From positions 186,001 through 250,000 of the forward strand of contig JAGVSM010003740.1 of assembly GCA_022494885.1 (NCBI GenBank): a stretch of 64,000 bases of DNA, given 5' to 3'. This document shows positions 32,760 to 42,769 of the stretch, in pieces. A model generated the notes under the pieces. That model did no database searches and was not told the DNA's origin. It was given only the letters and a program-made list of their open reading frames with translations. Each line of letters starts with the position of its first letter. Position 1 is the stretch's first letter. This stretch comes from Micrasema longulum. Lineage: Eukaryota > Arthropoda > Insecta > Trichoptera > Brachycentridae. A program made the position numbers and the translations under genes.

Positions 32760-33117
32760 TTTATTTGACAACATGTACTGTATTAACTTATATGTATGTA
32801 TATGTGTGTGCATGTATGTGTATGTGTATGTATATATATGTACATGCATGTATGTATATGTGTGTGTGTATGTATGCATATGCATGTGTATGTATGTGTG
32901 TATGTTTTCATATGTAAATTTGTTAAATATTTTTCTATGTACCCATATACCTATGCTAGTACATTTTCTTATTTTTACTTATTATTGTATCTTTTAGTTT
33001 TTCTTATGTTATCTTTAATTTTAACTAAATTTACATACTTATGTTTCACTGCTGCATTTGAATGTAATTTCTAATATAAGTAAAAGCCCGTAGGGCGTGA
33101 AAATTAATAAATAAATT
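32760..33117 (+). mobile_element. LINE 3' UTR with TATG microsatellite and terminal hairpin
   Basis: A (TATG)n/(TGTA)n tract spans 32785-32910. A T-rich UTR follows, then TTTCACTGCTGCATTTGAA and the hairpin AAAAGCCCGTAGGGCGTG at 33081-33098, then an AAAT tail. It is homologous to 13720-13990. The Tyr/Cys/Val-rich frames over the microsatellite are not genes. Confidence 0.8.
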
Positions 33118-33370
33118 ACACCACCACGAGGCCGACTCAAAAATAGTAGTAAAAAATAAAACAAATTTTACAGGATAGTGTATCAGCGCCTTTACCTAGG
33201 GCGCCATTTGTACCACACAGATAAAAGTCAACTGGCGTCATAAAGAAATTTACACCTGCTTAATTATCTTGGCTCGTAAAGGTAACAGCGAGTTTAACTA
33301 ACTATTATTGTGTTGATAAAGCAGTAAAAAGATTAGAACAATAACATGAATGAGGGAATTAAATTACATA

Positions 33371-34085
33371 AGGCCTTACTTATTAGATTTCCTTATACCA
33401 GGTTTATATTAGGAAATAAATATACCCGGGTTAACCAATTATAACCGATATGATAAAAAACTTACTTATTAAAATATTTTTTACCTAGAATAAAAATTCA
33501 CAGGTAATTTCATGTTTGATTTTTTTAAACAGTCAACACTGATATGTGCGCGTGCGCAGTATCTTTTATAAAAACACAAACAAACGTCAAAATCAAATCG
33601 AGACTACTGTCAGTGTAATCGAGAACATGGAGAACACCGTTGGAAAAAGAAATCAAAATTAGGAAGAAGAGGAGAAGTTAAAAACGATTTCTATAGTTTA
33701 TTCGTGATTCTTTTTTGTCACAAATTATCAAAACACATACAAACATATAACATTTCAGATATTATTTAAACAAATAATTAAAAATCACTTGAATCGCATT
33801 GAGAAGGTCGCAGGACTTCGAAATTGTTTAAAATTGAAAAAAATTGAAAAAAATAACTGATAAACTATCCATTTTGACTACCGAAAAATATGACTTTTGA
33901 CAGATCGCGTGCTTATTCCAGCGTTATATCACATGATGTGCAAGTAAAAGTTTCTATGGTCGCTATCCCAGATTTAAACCGAGTTTAATTCTATACGAGA
34001 TTTATAAGTAATACTTTTTGCTATAGCATCATTATTCTACCACTATTCTCAAGCTTAACTTTATACCCGATTTATAAGTAAGGCC
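33371..34085. mobile_element. 715-bp MITE with CATA duplication
   Basis: The left end is AGGCCTTACTTAT and the right end is ATAAGTAAGGCC. CATA flanks both sides (33367-33370 and 34086-34089). Inside the right end a TTTATAAGTAA block is repeated (33999 and 34069). There is no transposase. A LINE fragment begins directly after the right duplication. Confidence 0.6.
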
Positions 34086-34094
34086 CATAGCGTT

Positions 34095-34370
34095 AAAGAA
34101 AGCTCACACGGAAATCTAACTTATTGGGCACAATGTAGTAAACAAATGCAAGAACCGATCCAAAGAACAACAAATAAAGCACTTAAAGTAACATTTTATT
34201 TTAATAATTATACTAAAACCACAGTTTTATATAGAATAACAAAAATGCTCAATTTCGATGAATTAATTTACTCAGAAAAGGTAAAGATGATATTTAAGAT
34301 GATAAAGAATAAAATAAAGACAAATACAAAAATTAATTTTAACTATAATGTACATTAAATAAATACAAGA
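34095..34370 (+). mobile_element. LINE RT C-terminal fragment
   Basis: The frame carries LTYWAQCSKQMQEPIQRTTN, NKALKVTFYFNNYTKTTVLY and ITKMLNFDELIYSEKVKMIF. The YW..CSK..L..IQR.QNKALR and 'ILY' pattern follows the RT palm in CR1/RTE-type LINEs. Upstream parts are missing. Confidence 0.65.
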
Positions 34371-34564
34371 GCGTCAAATAATTTAACTTGCGAACAACCT
34401 GGACTAACAGAAAAAGAAACAGTTTTGTGTATACGGTAATAAATGTTAACAATTAACTTACGTACTAAACACCTATAAAACAGTTCTTTTACCGTGTAAC
34501 GAAATATGATGTTTTTTTTAACTTTTTATTAAAACTATTTTCTTATTGTATATTATATCCCCTT

Positions 34565-34780
34565 ATACCAGCACTGATGGGGAATATTTCGTTCAAAGAA
34601 GTTTAAAAACCTTGTATTTTGTCATAAATAAATAAATGGAAATTTCTACAAAAAAATACTTATATATTACAAAAAAAGAAAAAAACGTATCTCCAACTCT
34701 ATGAGGCCAAAAACCCTGTGTTGAGTTGAGATACAACATAATAGAAAGTGGAAGCATATTATTAAATAATAGCAAAAATA
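34565..34780 (-). mobile_element. LINE 3' UTR
   Basis: The plus-strand block CTATGAGGCCAAAAACCCTG, GTTGAGTTGAGATACAACAT and AAAGTGGAAGCATATTATT is the reverse of 48235-48350. It carries no coding sequence. Confidence 0.6.
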
Positions 34781-34784
34781 AAAA

Positions 34785-35130
34785 TTAAGTGATCTGGAAA
34801 ACACGCTTAAAAGTATATAAATTTATGCAATATTTCGCAGCAGTATCCTGCAATGGTCTCTTCCCTTGGACGAAATCCAAACTTATACATCTCTCCTGAA
34901 AATGGCTTTCGTTTTGGCGAACTAAATATGTTCATCCAGGAGATAGACCACTCTTGGGGCCACAAAGAGACATTCCTCTGAGCAAAATCGTTTGTGTTTT
35001 TGGTATTAAATAATTAAAAGTACAGAAAAACCTCGTACGAGCTTTCTGCTGGGATCTCCTCTGGCAATCACATGACAAGAAATGTGTCAATGACTAATTT
35101 TAATCAAGGACGGTTTTAATATCATATTAT
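34785..35130. other. No recognisable feature
   Basis: More balanced than neighbours, with no recognised frame. It may be older LINE sequence. Confidence 0.35.
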
Positions 35131-35134
35131 CCGA

Positions 35135-36079
35135 TATAACATATCGATATAACTAACTAACTAACTAACCATCACGCCATTTCCCCAGAGGGGTAGGCAG
35201 AGAGGATAGAACGCCACACCACTCTGTCCTGGCACACTTCCTTTGCTTCCTTCACATTCATACATCTTCTCATGCACGCACGTCGATTATTCCGACTCTT
35301 CACATGACCACTTTCAAGAATTTGTTGTACTTGATCATGCCATGTCTTTCTCGGCCTTCCTCGACTTCTACAACCAGACACATTCGCATCATAAATCTTT
35401 TAGCCGTTCTTTCATCATTCATTCGCTCCACATGACCGAACCATCGCAAAAGACCTTTCTTAATTTTGTCGATAATGCTTAACTCAGCCTTGCATTCTGC
35501 TCTAATTTCGACATTAGGGCACCTATCATACATTGTTTTTTCCGCACATTCGCCTGAGGGATCGCATTTCAACAGCATTCAGTCTACTTTCGTCCCTTTT
35601 TTTCCAACTCCATGTTTCGCTTCCATACATTAGGGTTGGTACCAGAACTCCATTATGAACTGCTAATTTAGCCTCTTGCGATAGACACTTATTTGCTACG
35701 ACAGACTTTAAGGCACCATTAACTCTGTTACCGGCATTACCCCTTCTTTCAATATCCTTGTCCATATTTCCATCTCTAGTAAACATACTACCCAGATATA
35801 CAAATTCTTCGACCTGTTTCAAACTATCTCCATTTACTACAATCTTGCATTCAGTCATAGTTACATTTCTTTCAAAGACCATGACGTTCGACTTTTGCAC
35901 ATTCATTAGCAAATCACTCTCCTTGCGCACTTCGTAAACCTTTGTAACCAAGGATTGCAGTTCCTCTTCGCTGTCAGCTAGGAGGACTGCGTCATCGGCG
36001 TACAGAAGGCAACTGACAGTACGATTACTCATTTTCGCTCCCACATCCATACTTTTCAATTCTCTCATACATTTATCCA
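35135..36079 (-). pseudogene. RTE-like LINE reverse transcriptase, cut by a gap
   Basis: The part nearest the gap has the RT catalytic box LLYADDAVLLADSEEELQSL (about 36020-35960). Then come LGSMFTRDGNMDKDIERRG, VPTLMYGSETWSWKKRDES and LNAVEMRSLRRMCG. The match moves to a second frame near 35570 (LLRWFGHVERMNDERTAKR) and to a third near 35400 (GCRSRGRPRKTWHDQVQQIL, VCQDRVVWRSILSAYPSGE). Two frameshifts show it is inactive, unless they are assembly errors near the gap. The 3' end is (AACT)n. Related fragments are at 14020, 14405, 40420 and 61330. Confidence 0.85.
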
Positions 36080-36179
36080 NNNNNNNNNNNNNNNNNNNNN
36101 NNNNNNNNNNNNNNNNNNNNNNNNNNNNNNNNNNNNNNNNNNNNNNNNNNNNNNNNNNNNNNNNNNNNNNNNNNNNNNN
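36080..36179. other. Assembly gap, 100 N
   Basis: Exactly 100 N bases, the usual placeholder for a gap of unknown size. It truncates the RTE-like LINE. Confidence 0.98.
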
Positions 36180-36545
36180 AGATGGCAAGTAAAATATGAA
36201 ATCTGACACTGGACCCTTCAGATCTAAGCCCCAGATACATATTGTTTTTTTTTTTTTTGTATGAATATCTAAATGAAAATAAACGCGCGCCGACCATGCT
36301 CTAGGACCCGTTTCGTCTGCTTTAAGGTATGTGAGATTGTTAGGACGATTAAGGTCTTTGCATAGGATTTTTTCTACTGTTGGTATTAGGAAAATGGTTT
36401 TTGCGAGGAATTCAGTACTATGACGAAAAGTAATTTCGCCTGAGTTCGATAGGGATCACGTTAGGATCTGTGTTAGGATTTTGCCGGTAGTGTCTTGATA
36501 ATTTGAGTTTCCACTGTGATTTGTTATAGATACGTATTGTTTTTC
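36180..36545. other. Unassigned sequence between gap and CR1-like LINE
   Basis: AGATACATATTGTTTTTTT (36233) and AGATACGTATTGTTTTTCTT (36528) are direct repeats with T runs, ~295 bp apart, perhaps two LINE tails. Nothing else was recognised. Confidence 0.35.
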
Positions 36546-36552
36546 TTTTTTT

Positions 36553-37775
36553 TTAATGGAAAAAAGTGAAGTGAATATTAGCATTGTATATTAACTGAAG
36601 AGCATTTAACAGGAAGAAACACTTATTAAATACTTTAAGCATAATCCGTACTATTACAATAAACATAACATTTTTTTTTAAATCAAGTTTTCTTTCATTC
36701 TTCATACTTTCAGGCATCTCATCATACAGTTTTAACCCTTTATACATTAAGCTATTTTGTGATTTTGTTTTTTTCTTAAGTGGTAGTCTTATCCTATTTC
36801 TATTTCTTGTCCCATATTTATGTACATTTCTATTTAATATAATTTCACTTATAAAATACTTTGGCATGAGATTATTAAACACTTTATATATAAATACAAA
36901 TACATTATACAATAGTCTTTTCTTTATTCCTATCCAGTTCAATTGTTTTCTTATTTTTTCAACACTATTATATTTGCTTTTTTTCAGTATAATTCTCATT
37001 GCTCTATTTTGTAGTATTTCAAACTTGTTTATGTCTCCCTTGTTAGCTAAATATAATATAGTAGAGCAATAGTTCCAATGAGGGGCAATTATTGTTTTGT
37101 ATATAAGTTCTGCACTCTTTTTGTTTATTTTTTTTCGAATTCTTCCTAGGAAGAAAATCTTTTTTGAAATTTTCTTATGTATATATTCAAAGTGTGATGT
37201 TAAATTTAATCTGAAGTCAAGAATAATTCCTAAGTATTTCATTTCATCAACCCTTTCAATAATTTTACCATCAATATTTACATTCATTGCTATGCCATGT
37301 GCTTTATTACCTATTTCCATATATTTTGTTTTACTAACATTTAATTTCAATTTATTTATCTTTAGCCATGACGATATGTTCTGTAGATCTTCATTCAATT
37401 TATTAATTGAGTCTTCATAGTTTTCTCCCGCTATATAAACAAGGGTATCATCTGCGAATAGTCGTACTTTGCAGTGTTTTATTATCTGTGTAATGTCGTT
37501 TATATATATAATTAACAATATTGGTCCTAGCACTGATCCTTGGGGGACACCTAGTTCATTTTCAATCGGTTCCGATTCTGAGTTATCTATTTTTGTTATT
37601 TGGTTCCTTTCACTTAGATATTCTTGAAACAGTTTGATAGCACTATTAGATAGTCTAAGTATTTCTAGTTTTTGTATTAATTTTTTTCTATCTATCGTTT
37701 CAAATGCCCTCTTAAAATCTAGAAATACAGCTAATATAAACTTATTCTGTTGACTGAGTGCATGTTGTATAGGGC
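36553..37775 (-). mobile_element. CR1-like LINE, 5'-truncated, RT frame largely open
   Basis: The frame is open from about 37775 down to 36553 without a stop. It begins at HALSQQNKFILAVFLDFKRA (palm motif A with catalytic Asp), then IENELGVPQGSVLGPILLII (motif B), then KVRLFADDTLVYIAG (motif C, FADD). Next come MKYLGIILDFRLNLTSHF and IIAPHWNYCSTILYLA, then the C-terminal KYGTRNRNRIRLPLKKKTK. The N-terminal endonuclease and fingers are missing. The unbroken frame suggests a fairly recent insertion. A poly-A-type tail lies at ~36541-36555. The fragment at 24075 is a relative. Confidence 0.85.
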
Positions 37776-37779
37776 AAAT

Positions 37780-38690
37780 TATTATAATGTTTCCTATATG
37801 TATTTGGGTTTCGTGTCGTTTGATTGATTTGTTTGTATTACTTCGTTCTTCTTCCTTTCCGATGCGGGATCTGGAGCGTGCGGCCGCGGTCTCAATTTGG
37901 AACTAACACTGTATTCCTCCACTGTAATACTGGGAAATTAGAAAAAGGTGATTGTGCTGATTGTGCTGATTGTGCTGATGTGCTGATGTGCTGTGATTGT
38001 GCTTGTATTTGATTGATCACAAACTGACAATACTGCAGTGAGGGGTACAATGAAAGTTTTTAAAGATTCTTTGTTTTGTTGTATTCGCGGTTTGATTGTA
38101 AAGAAATATTAAATTTTCGCTTAATTAGTTAAAAAAAAAAAATAATAAATTGATATTGATATGCAAAACTGAAGAAAGACTCAAGTCTTTATGAACAGTT
38201 TCGGGAAAGGGGTGGATGTTTTCATTGTAAATGAAAATAAACGTTGAAAATCAGTTTGTAATATTCATGAAAAAGGAAATTTACAAAGGATAAAACAGAT
38301 ACTAATATGTTAACCAGTTAAATGTTGGATTATGATTAATATCATCAAATTATGAATATTCATTAGCATGCGACCAATTTCTTTCCAAATCAGTATGCGT
38401 GAATTCAAGGTGTTGGTTGAAATATTTAAAGAGGAAAACCTGTTTTACGCCCTTTTTCTTTCCAGCCTACTTTTAAGTTTGAACTGAACCAAACCAAAAT
38501 ATGACATATCTCTCTAGAGCTGCTGTTGCTGCATGTTACTCCACTTCACACAATCTGGTCCATAACACGCAACAAATGCGACATTAGTGCCGGAGAATCT
38601 CGGTAAAGTAAAACACCGAGAAATGCGGAAATGCCTCGTAAAAAAAGACGCCCACTAAACTACAAAATCATAAATTTGATATATATGACA
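37780..38690. other. Apparently unique DNA with a small tandem repeat
   Basis: No gene recognised. It includes GATTGTGCT repeats at 37948-38005 and a GC-rich spot (GAGCGTGCGGCCGCGG) near 37875. Confidence 0.35.
37948..38005. repeat. Imperfect 9-bp tandem repeat
   Basis: Successive GATTGTGCT and GATGTGCT units form the tract. Confidence 0.85.
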
Positions 38691-38696
38691 AGTGCC

Positions 38697-38830
38697 GAGG
38701 TACATTTGGTTAGACGGCCAACTGCGAAACTGGGGTCGCGGGTTCGATACCCGCCAGTTGTAATAAAAAAAATCAAGAAAGTTTTTCTCTCTATTAGTCG
38801 GGGTGTTAAAGTGTATTTTTCATAACTTTT
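38697..38830 (+). repeat. tRNA-like SINE (family H)
   Basis: It reads TTTGGTTAGACGGCCAACTG, GGTCGCGGGTTCGATACCCG (B box), then AATCAAGAAAGTTTTTCTC and GTCGGGGTGTTAAAGTG. It is homologous to the reversed copy at 7960-8167. The A box region is partly lost. Confidence 0.8.
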
Positions 38831-38984
38831 CATAACACTTTCCGACCTTCTGAAATAACTCTAAAATAAAGGCTTGATGGCCTATTTGAATAAAAATTAA
38901 TGTTGCGAAATATATCTACTAGTGATAAATAAATCAAACCTAAGATTAACTTATAATACAAACCAATTGCTTTTTTTTAAAAGA

Positions 38985-39150
38985 AATATCTGCGTTCTTA
39001 TGATTTACCCAAATATTTCCTTTTGAGGGCCATTTTCGACGAGTTGTAATTAACTTACTATTAGAAAATATGGATCAAGTTTGGGTAGAGTAGGATTCAA
39101 ACCACGGACCTTTGAGCCATTAGCCACGGTACTGCAACCCGATTTAAAAC
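38985..39150 (-). repeat. SINE family L
   Basis: On the plus strand it has TGATTTACCCAAATATTTCC, GGCCATTTTCGACGAGTTG, ATCAAGTTTGGGTAGAGTAG and a B-box complement (GGATTCAAACC). It is the reverse of the copies at 22950 and 42585. Confidence 0.8.
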
Positions 39151-39262
39151 CATTGATAAACGAATTTTAAAAGGGTTGGTTTTAAAAATTACTGATTATT
39201 TTGATGGATAGGCAAATAAACGATACATTTTAAAATAAATTATAAATGAAAGAAGCATGTAC

Positions 39263-39652
39263 CTGTTGTAATCTTGGCTTCCACTATCGGGGTTATCAAA
39301 ATTTTGGTCTGGATGAAGTAATAAGCGCTGAGCAGCTGGCTCTAAAAAGTAAGGCTCTGTTTGCGAGTCCTGCTCCGTTGGTAAGACTCGGTCTGTTGTC
39401 TGTAACACCCGCTCTGTTGTTTGCAACAGCCGCTCCGGAGTTTGTAAATACTGTTTCGTTTGTAGCTCGGGGACAGAATGTAAGTCGCTCTCAGTTTGCA
39501 AGACCCGCTCCGTCGTTTGTGAGTACGGCTTTGTTCGTAAATACCGCTCCGCGTGTAAGTTTCGCTCCGACTTTCCTTGCGAATCCTCTGGCGTCTGGGC
39601 TGAGCCGCTCTCGCCCGCTCCACGATTATCCATGCGCCCACTCACACTGCTA
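39263..39652 (-). CDS. Coding exon with heptad repeats, upstream partner of 27942-28116
   Basis: A 390-nt exon. The acceptor is a T-rich tract ending TTTTGTTTGCAG before 39652; the donor is CAG then GTACAT at 39262. It encodes SSVSGRMDNRGAGESGSAQT, then a tandem heptad region (YLQTPER, LLQTTER, VLQTTDR and variants), then PYFLEPAAQRLLLHPDQNFD and a Ser-rich end, GSQDYN. It leaves AG as the first two bases of a codon, completed by T in the next exon. Translation could start at the ATG at 39633, but the acceptor and its in-frame upstream codons allow an internal exon too. The opposite-strand frame over this exon is also open because the repeat unit is 21 bp. No domain was recognised; it is probably disordered. 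Confidence 0.7.
39340..39600 (-). repeat. 21-bp coding minisatellite
   Basis: About ten imperfect 21-bp units encode heptads with consensus [VL]LQTTER. Plus-strand landmarks are repeated GCTCCG/GCTCTGTTGTTTG blocks. Being a multiple of three, the unit keeps all frames open. Confidence 0.75.
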
Positions 39653-39759
39653 CTGCAAACAAAATAAAAAAAAACTAAATAAGTAGGCATAAAATTAAAA
39701 CAGCATTTTGATTTAATTAGTTTTACCGAATTATTATTTGGGTAATATAATATACAGTT

Positions 39760-40190
39760 TTTGCGAAAAATCACCTCAAGGGCGCTTTACAATTGTATAC
39801 TTAAACATAAACTTAAACTCTAACTACATATTATATTTTCTGATTTAAAATTGAGGGTATGATAAACTTAAGAAGAGAGATTTTAATGGGGATCTGAACT
39901 GACTGAGACTGCGAAAATTCGCAATGGTTCCAGGCAGAGTCGAGACTCGAATGCTGACCTAGGAGTAGATTTTTTTTGACATGTATTTTTCCTAATACAA
40001 AGGTCCGATAGGTATTTTGGAGCTATTTCATGATGAGATTTGAATACTGTCCAGCAATGCTTGTATTTTATTATTTCTGGGCTTTTTAACCAGTGCAAAT
40101 CTCGACGATGTTGAGAGATGTGAGAGATGTTTTTTACTCCCGTAATAAGTATTGCTGCTGCATTTTTTGTCATGTATATTCGAAATCATA
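39760..40190 (-). mobile_element. L2-like LINE fragment
   Basis: The minus frame encodes KNAAAILITGVKNISHISQH, RRDLHWLKSPEIIKYKHCWT and HHEIAPKYLSDLC. This is the classic L2/CR1 segment (QNAAARLITG...LHWLP...R..YK). The 3' end (39760-39800) has the AAATCACCTCAAGGGCGCT block. The frame at 39883-40173 is open but only a fragment. It lies immediately upstream of the host exon in gene orientation. Confidence 0.8.
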
Positions 40191-40194
40191 GAAC

Positions 40195-40419
40195 TTCAAA
40201 TTTCTAAAAAACTACAACAGTGTAAGTCATTCTCTTAGCACAGGGGTTTTTTGGAAAGTTAGTTAAAATATTAAGTAACTATCTAAAAGTAGATTGAAAA
40301 AGAAAAAAAACACTTATCATGAATTAATAATAAAACAAAAGTACTATTAATGTTTTAAGCAAAAACATGATGGTCAAACAATTAAACAACGCCAGTCCAA
40401 ACCAATGGAGAACTGCTTT
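40195..40419. other. No recognisable feature
   Basis: AT-rich sequence. Confidence 0.4.
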
Positions 40420-40605
40420 TTTTTATTTTGTCGATCATGACTATCTCATCCTTGCATAATACACGGATTTTGACATTGTTAATTTAGGCACCTATCGTAC
40501 ATAGTTTTACAATATTCAGCCTTCTTTCATCCTTGTATTTCCGATTCTTCGCATTTAACCATAAGCGTCGTCAACAGGACTCCATTGTGACAAAAATTTG
40601 TTGAG
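40420..40605 (-). mobile_element. RTE-like LINE fragment, decayed
   Basis: It has AGGCACCTATCGTACATAG, TTCAGCCTTCTTTCATCC and AACAGGACTCCATTGTG, matching the plus-strand order at 35515-35660 in the same orientation. Confidence 0.65.
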
Positions 40606-40609
40606 GGTT

Positions 40610-41180
40610 ATTAATTTGATAACGAGCTATATGTAACTTGACAATTTAAAAAACACATATACTAGTATTTTATATTTATGCTAGATTAAAAGCAACAAGA
40701 AAAATGCATATCGACTTGAGCAGCAGCCTCGGTACAAAGAATTCGTTCAAATAAAATGGCTTAGAGTAAAGAATGAAACATAAAAATACCTTTAAGCCAG
40801 ATTGTTATGCTAAAATACGCGCATGGTTTTGCTTTTTTAGTTTAAAAAAGAATATTCTAGAATTTCAGACTTCTCTGTTATTTATGTATTTTGGTCTTAA
40901 CGACAAAACTACTTTACATTTTATCTACGAATTTATCACTGCGCTGTCAAAATGAAATTGTAAATTGTTTTTAATCTTTCATGATTTTTTATTGCCTTAC
41001 CAAAAACTTAGTCAATAAATAATAATCGTCATCAAACTCTTATTAACACCTAATAAGCATAGGGCAATGTAAAGTATTTGAGCGAATCTAAATAATTTGT
41101 TGTAAGAAGGTTAGGTGATTAGTTTAATCTAGAAGTACATAATATGTACTTCATTGGATTGAGAAAATAGGGAACCGAAT
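40610..41180. other. No recognisable feature
   Basis: AT-rich; short frames without domain resemblance. Confidence 0.4.
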
Positions 41181-41184
41181 TCCT

Positions 41185-41480
41185 CACTGACTGGGATTGA
41201 ATTGATTGGACATGGTCAATTCGCCGAAATGATTACAAAACTTTTTAAAAGCCTTGAATTTTTTTTTGGAAGCCACCAGATCTGTATATCCAACAGGGCC
41301 TATAACAGGGCCACGGATAGTAGCGAGAAGCTCCGTTCGGTAATCATAGAGAAGAGAAAAGGGACAAGACCACAAGATGTGTTCAGAAGATTGGTTAGGA
41401 TATCCGCAGCAGGACGAAGGGGAGTCAGCAATATTAAAAACAAATGCAAACGACAGTATAAAATTAAATGAGTTCATTGA
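41185..41480 (-). mobile_element. LINE C-terminal Cys/His fragment
   Basis: The minus frame encodes IADSPSSCCGYPNQSSEHIL and WSCPFSLLYDYRTELLATI. The C...C...EHILW-x-CP pattern is the zinc-knuckle-like end of I/Jockey/R1-group LINEs. The rest is missing. Confidence 0.65.
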
Positions 41481-41529
41481 TAAAGTACTTTTTTCATGAA
41501 TAATGAACTGGACGATCGATAAAGTAAAG

Positions 41530-41720
41530 TTAGGTCCCGACCATTAACGGACGACAACAGTGACTGTGTTTACTTTCCCGCCTGCTGCAGCTGTCGGGGA
41601 GCAAACAGAGGCATATCCTGACGGTCGACATCCAACTCCGGACTCTGAATTGGGGTGGAAACGTAATCAGAAACCCACAACTTCCTGTGTAGACGTATTT
41701 AAAGATTATATAAATCAACA
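41530..41720. other. Unassigned GC-balanced stretch
   Basis: More GC than its flanks, with a plus frame containing DGRHPTPDSELGWKRNQKP. No family was recognised; it may be an older LINE scrap. Confidence 0.25.
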
Positions 41721-41724
41721 ATTT

Positions 41725-42290
41725 ATTTCAATATTTGAGTTTGTCCAAATGTTTGTAGACAAAAGACTGAATTTCACCCCCTTTGAGAGTCATTAAGATT
41801 AACAAATTACAACAGGCATGGAGAATACCTTAAAAAGGGAATATGGAAGTCAAGGCATTTACAAGGCTTATGACCTTTCATTGGCTGGTTGAAGTGGCCA
41901 CTTTACACACTGTCTAACATTCACCATTCTGCCAATGTTTGAACATCCATATTTCTTCAACAATGATGTGTGCAGTATGTGGTGGGCAAGCTATTACAAC
42001 AGAGATGGAGAACCTTTTAGAGAAGGAAACAAAGAAGTCTAGGCATCTACAGGGCTTATGACCTTTCATTGGCCGATTTAAGTGGCCACTATATACACTG
42101 TGTTCACTATTCTGACTATATTTGAACATCTATATTCCTTTGATTCTTAAGGTCTCAGCTACTTAACTTCACAAACATCGACAAATGGAAGAATTGAAGG
42201 AATACAACGTCATAAGCCCGGTAAATGCCTAGGCTTCTGTATTTCCTTTTCTTAAATGTTCTCCATCTCTGTTCTAATATGTTATTCATA
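41725..42290. repeat. Foldback elements: one arm plus a complete pair
   Basis: A plus arm from CAATATTTGAGTTTGTCC (41729) runs to ~41965. A second plus arm (41992-42150) then an inverted arm (42150-42290) follow. The second pair has GTCTAGGCATCTACAGGGC and, inverted, GTAAATGCCTAGGCTTC. Two insertions of the same family appear to abut. Confidence 0.8.
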
Positions 42291-42560
42291 TATTTATTAA
42301 AACGCCCTGTAGGCTTTTACACATATAAATATAAAGAACAGACATGTTTTTTTTAAACAAAAGTAGCATAAAATAAAAATGAATTAATAAGAATAGGAAT
42401 ATAAAAAAAATAAAAAGTCATCTTACCTATTTAAGAATAAAATGTATTTGTATACATATAGAACATACATATATTGCAGTAGAGAAAACAAAAGTACATT
42501 TTTTCCCTTCGGTTATGTTAAAAGAATCTTAAAATTAGAAGGAATTAGAAAGATAATGAT
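42291..42560 (-). mobile_element. LINE 3' UTR with reversed hairpin
   Basis: AAAACGCCCTGTAGGCTTTT at 42299-42318 is the complement of the hairpin ending the LINE at 1563. The following block reverses 1340-1560, including TTTCCCTTCGGTTATG against CATAACCGATAGG-like sequence. Confidence 0.75.
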
Positions 42561-42584
42561 TAGAAATACAGAATCGGGTTGTGG

Positions 42585-42765
42585 TCCCGTGGCTAGGGTC
42601 TCGGACTCACGGATTAAAGGTACGTGATTCGAATCCCACTCTACCCCAACTTGATTCCCATTTTCTAATAGTGAGTTATTTACAGCTCGTTGAAAATGGC
42701 ACTCAAAATTAAATATTTGCGTAAATTATAAGCAAGAAAATATTTCTTTTAAAAAAAAAAAAAAG
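42585..42765 (+). repeat. SINE family L, fullest copy
   Basis: The tRNA-like head reads GGTCCCGTGGCTAGGGTC (A box region), CGTGATTCGAATCCCACTCT (B box), then AACTTGATTCCCATTTTC and TTACAGCTCGTTGAAAATGG, ending in poly-A at ~42750-42764. Confidence 0.85.
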
Positions 42766-42769
42766 ATTT

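Larger units (their letters stand above)
28117..39262 (-). other. 11.1 kb intron between the two host exons
   Basis: Inferred from the phase-compatible exons. It starts at the donor CAGGTACAT (39262) and ends at the acceptor before 28116. It holds a mariner-type transposon, foldback elements, LINE ends, SINEs, MITEs and the assembly gap. Its real length is unknown because of the gap. Confidence 0.65.

Noticed and set aside
32773..33074. Tyr/Cys/Val-rich plus-strand frames
   Set aside because: They translate a TATG/TGTA microsatellite within a LINE 3' UTR.
36073..36297. Protein-coding frame across the N run
   Set aside because: Frames through the gap are artefacts of reading N as open sequence.
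36229..36556. Target-site duplication around a 300-bp insertion
   Set aside because: The two AGATAC.TATTG repeats include T runs typical of LINE tails, and the enclosed sequence has no element features.
39246..39686. Open 146-codon plus-strand frame over the heptad exon
   Set aside because: The 21-bp repeat keeps all frames open on both strands. The minus strand has consensus splice sites and a phase-matched partner exon; the plus frame has neither.
41725..42290. CRISPR array or satellite
   Set aside because: The repeated units are long inverted arms of a foldback family, not short direct repeats with unique spacers.
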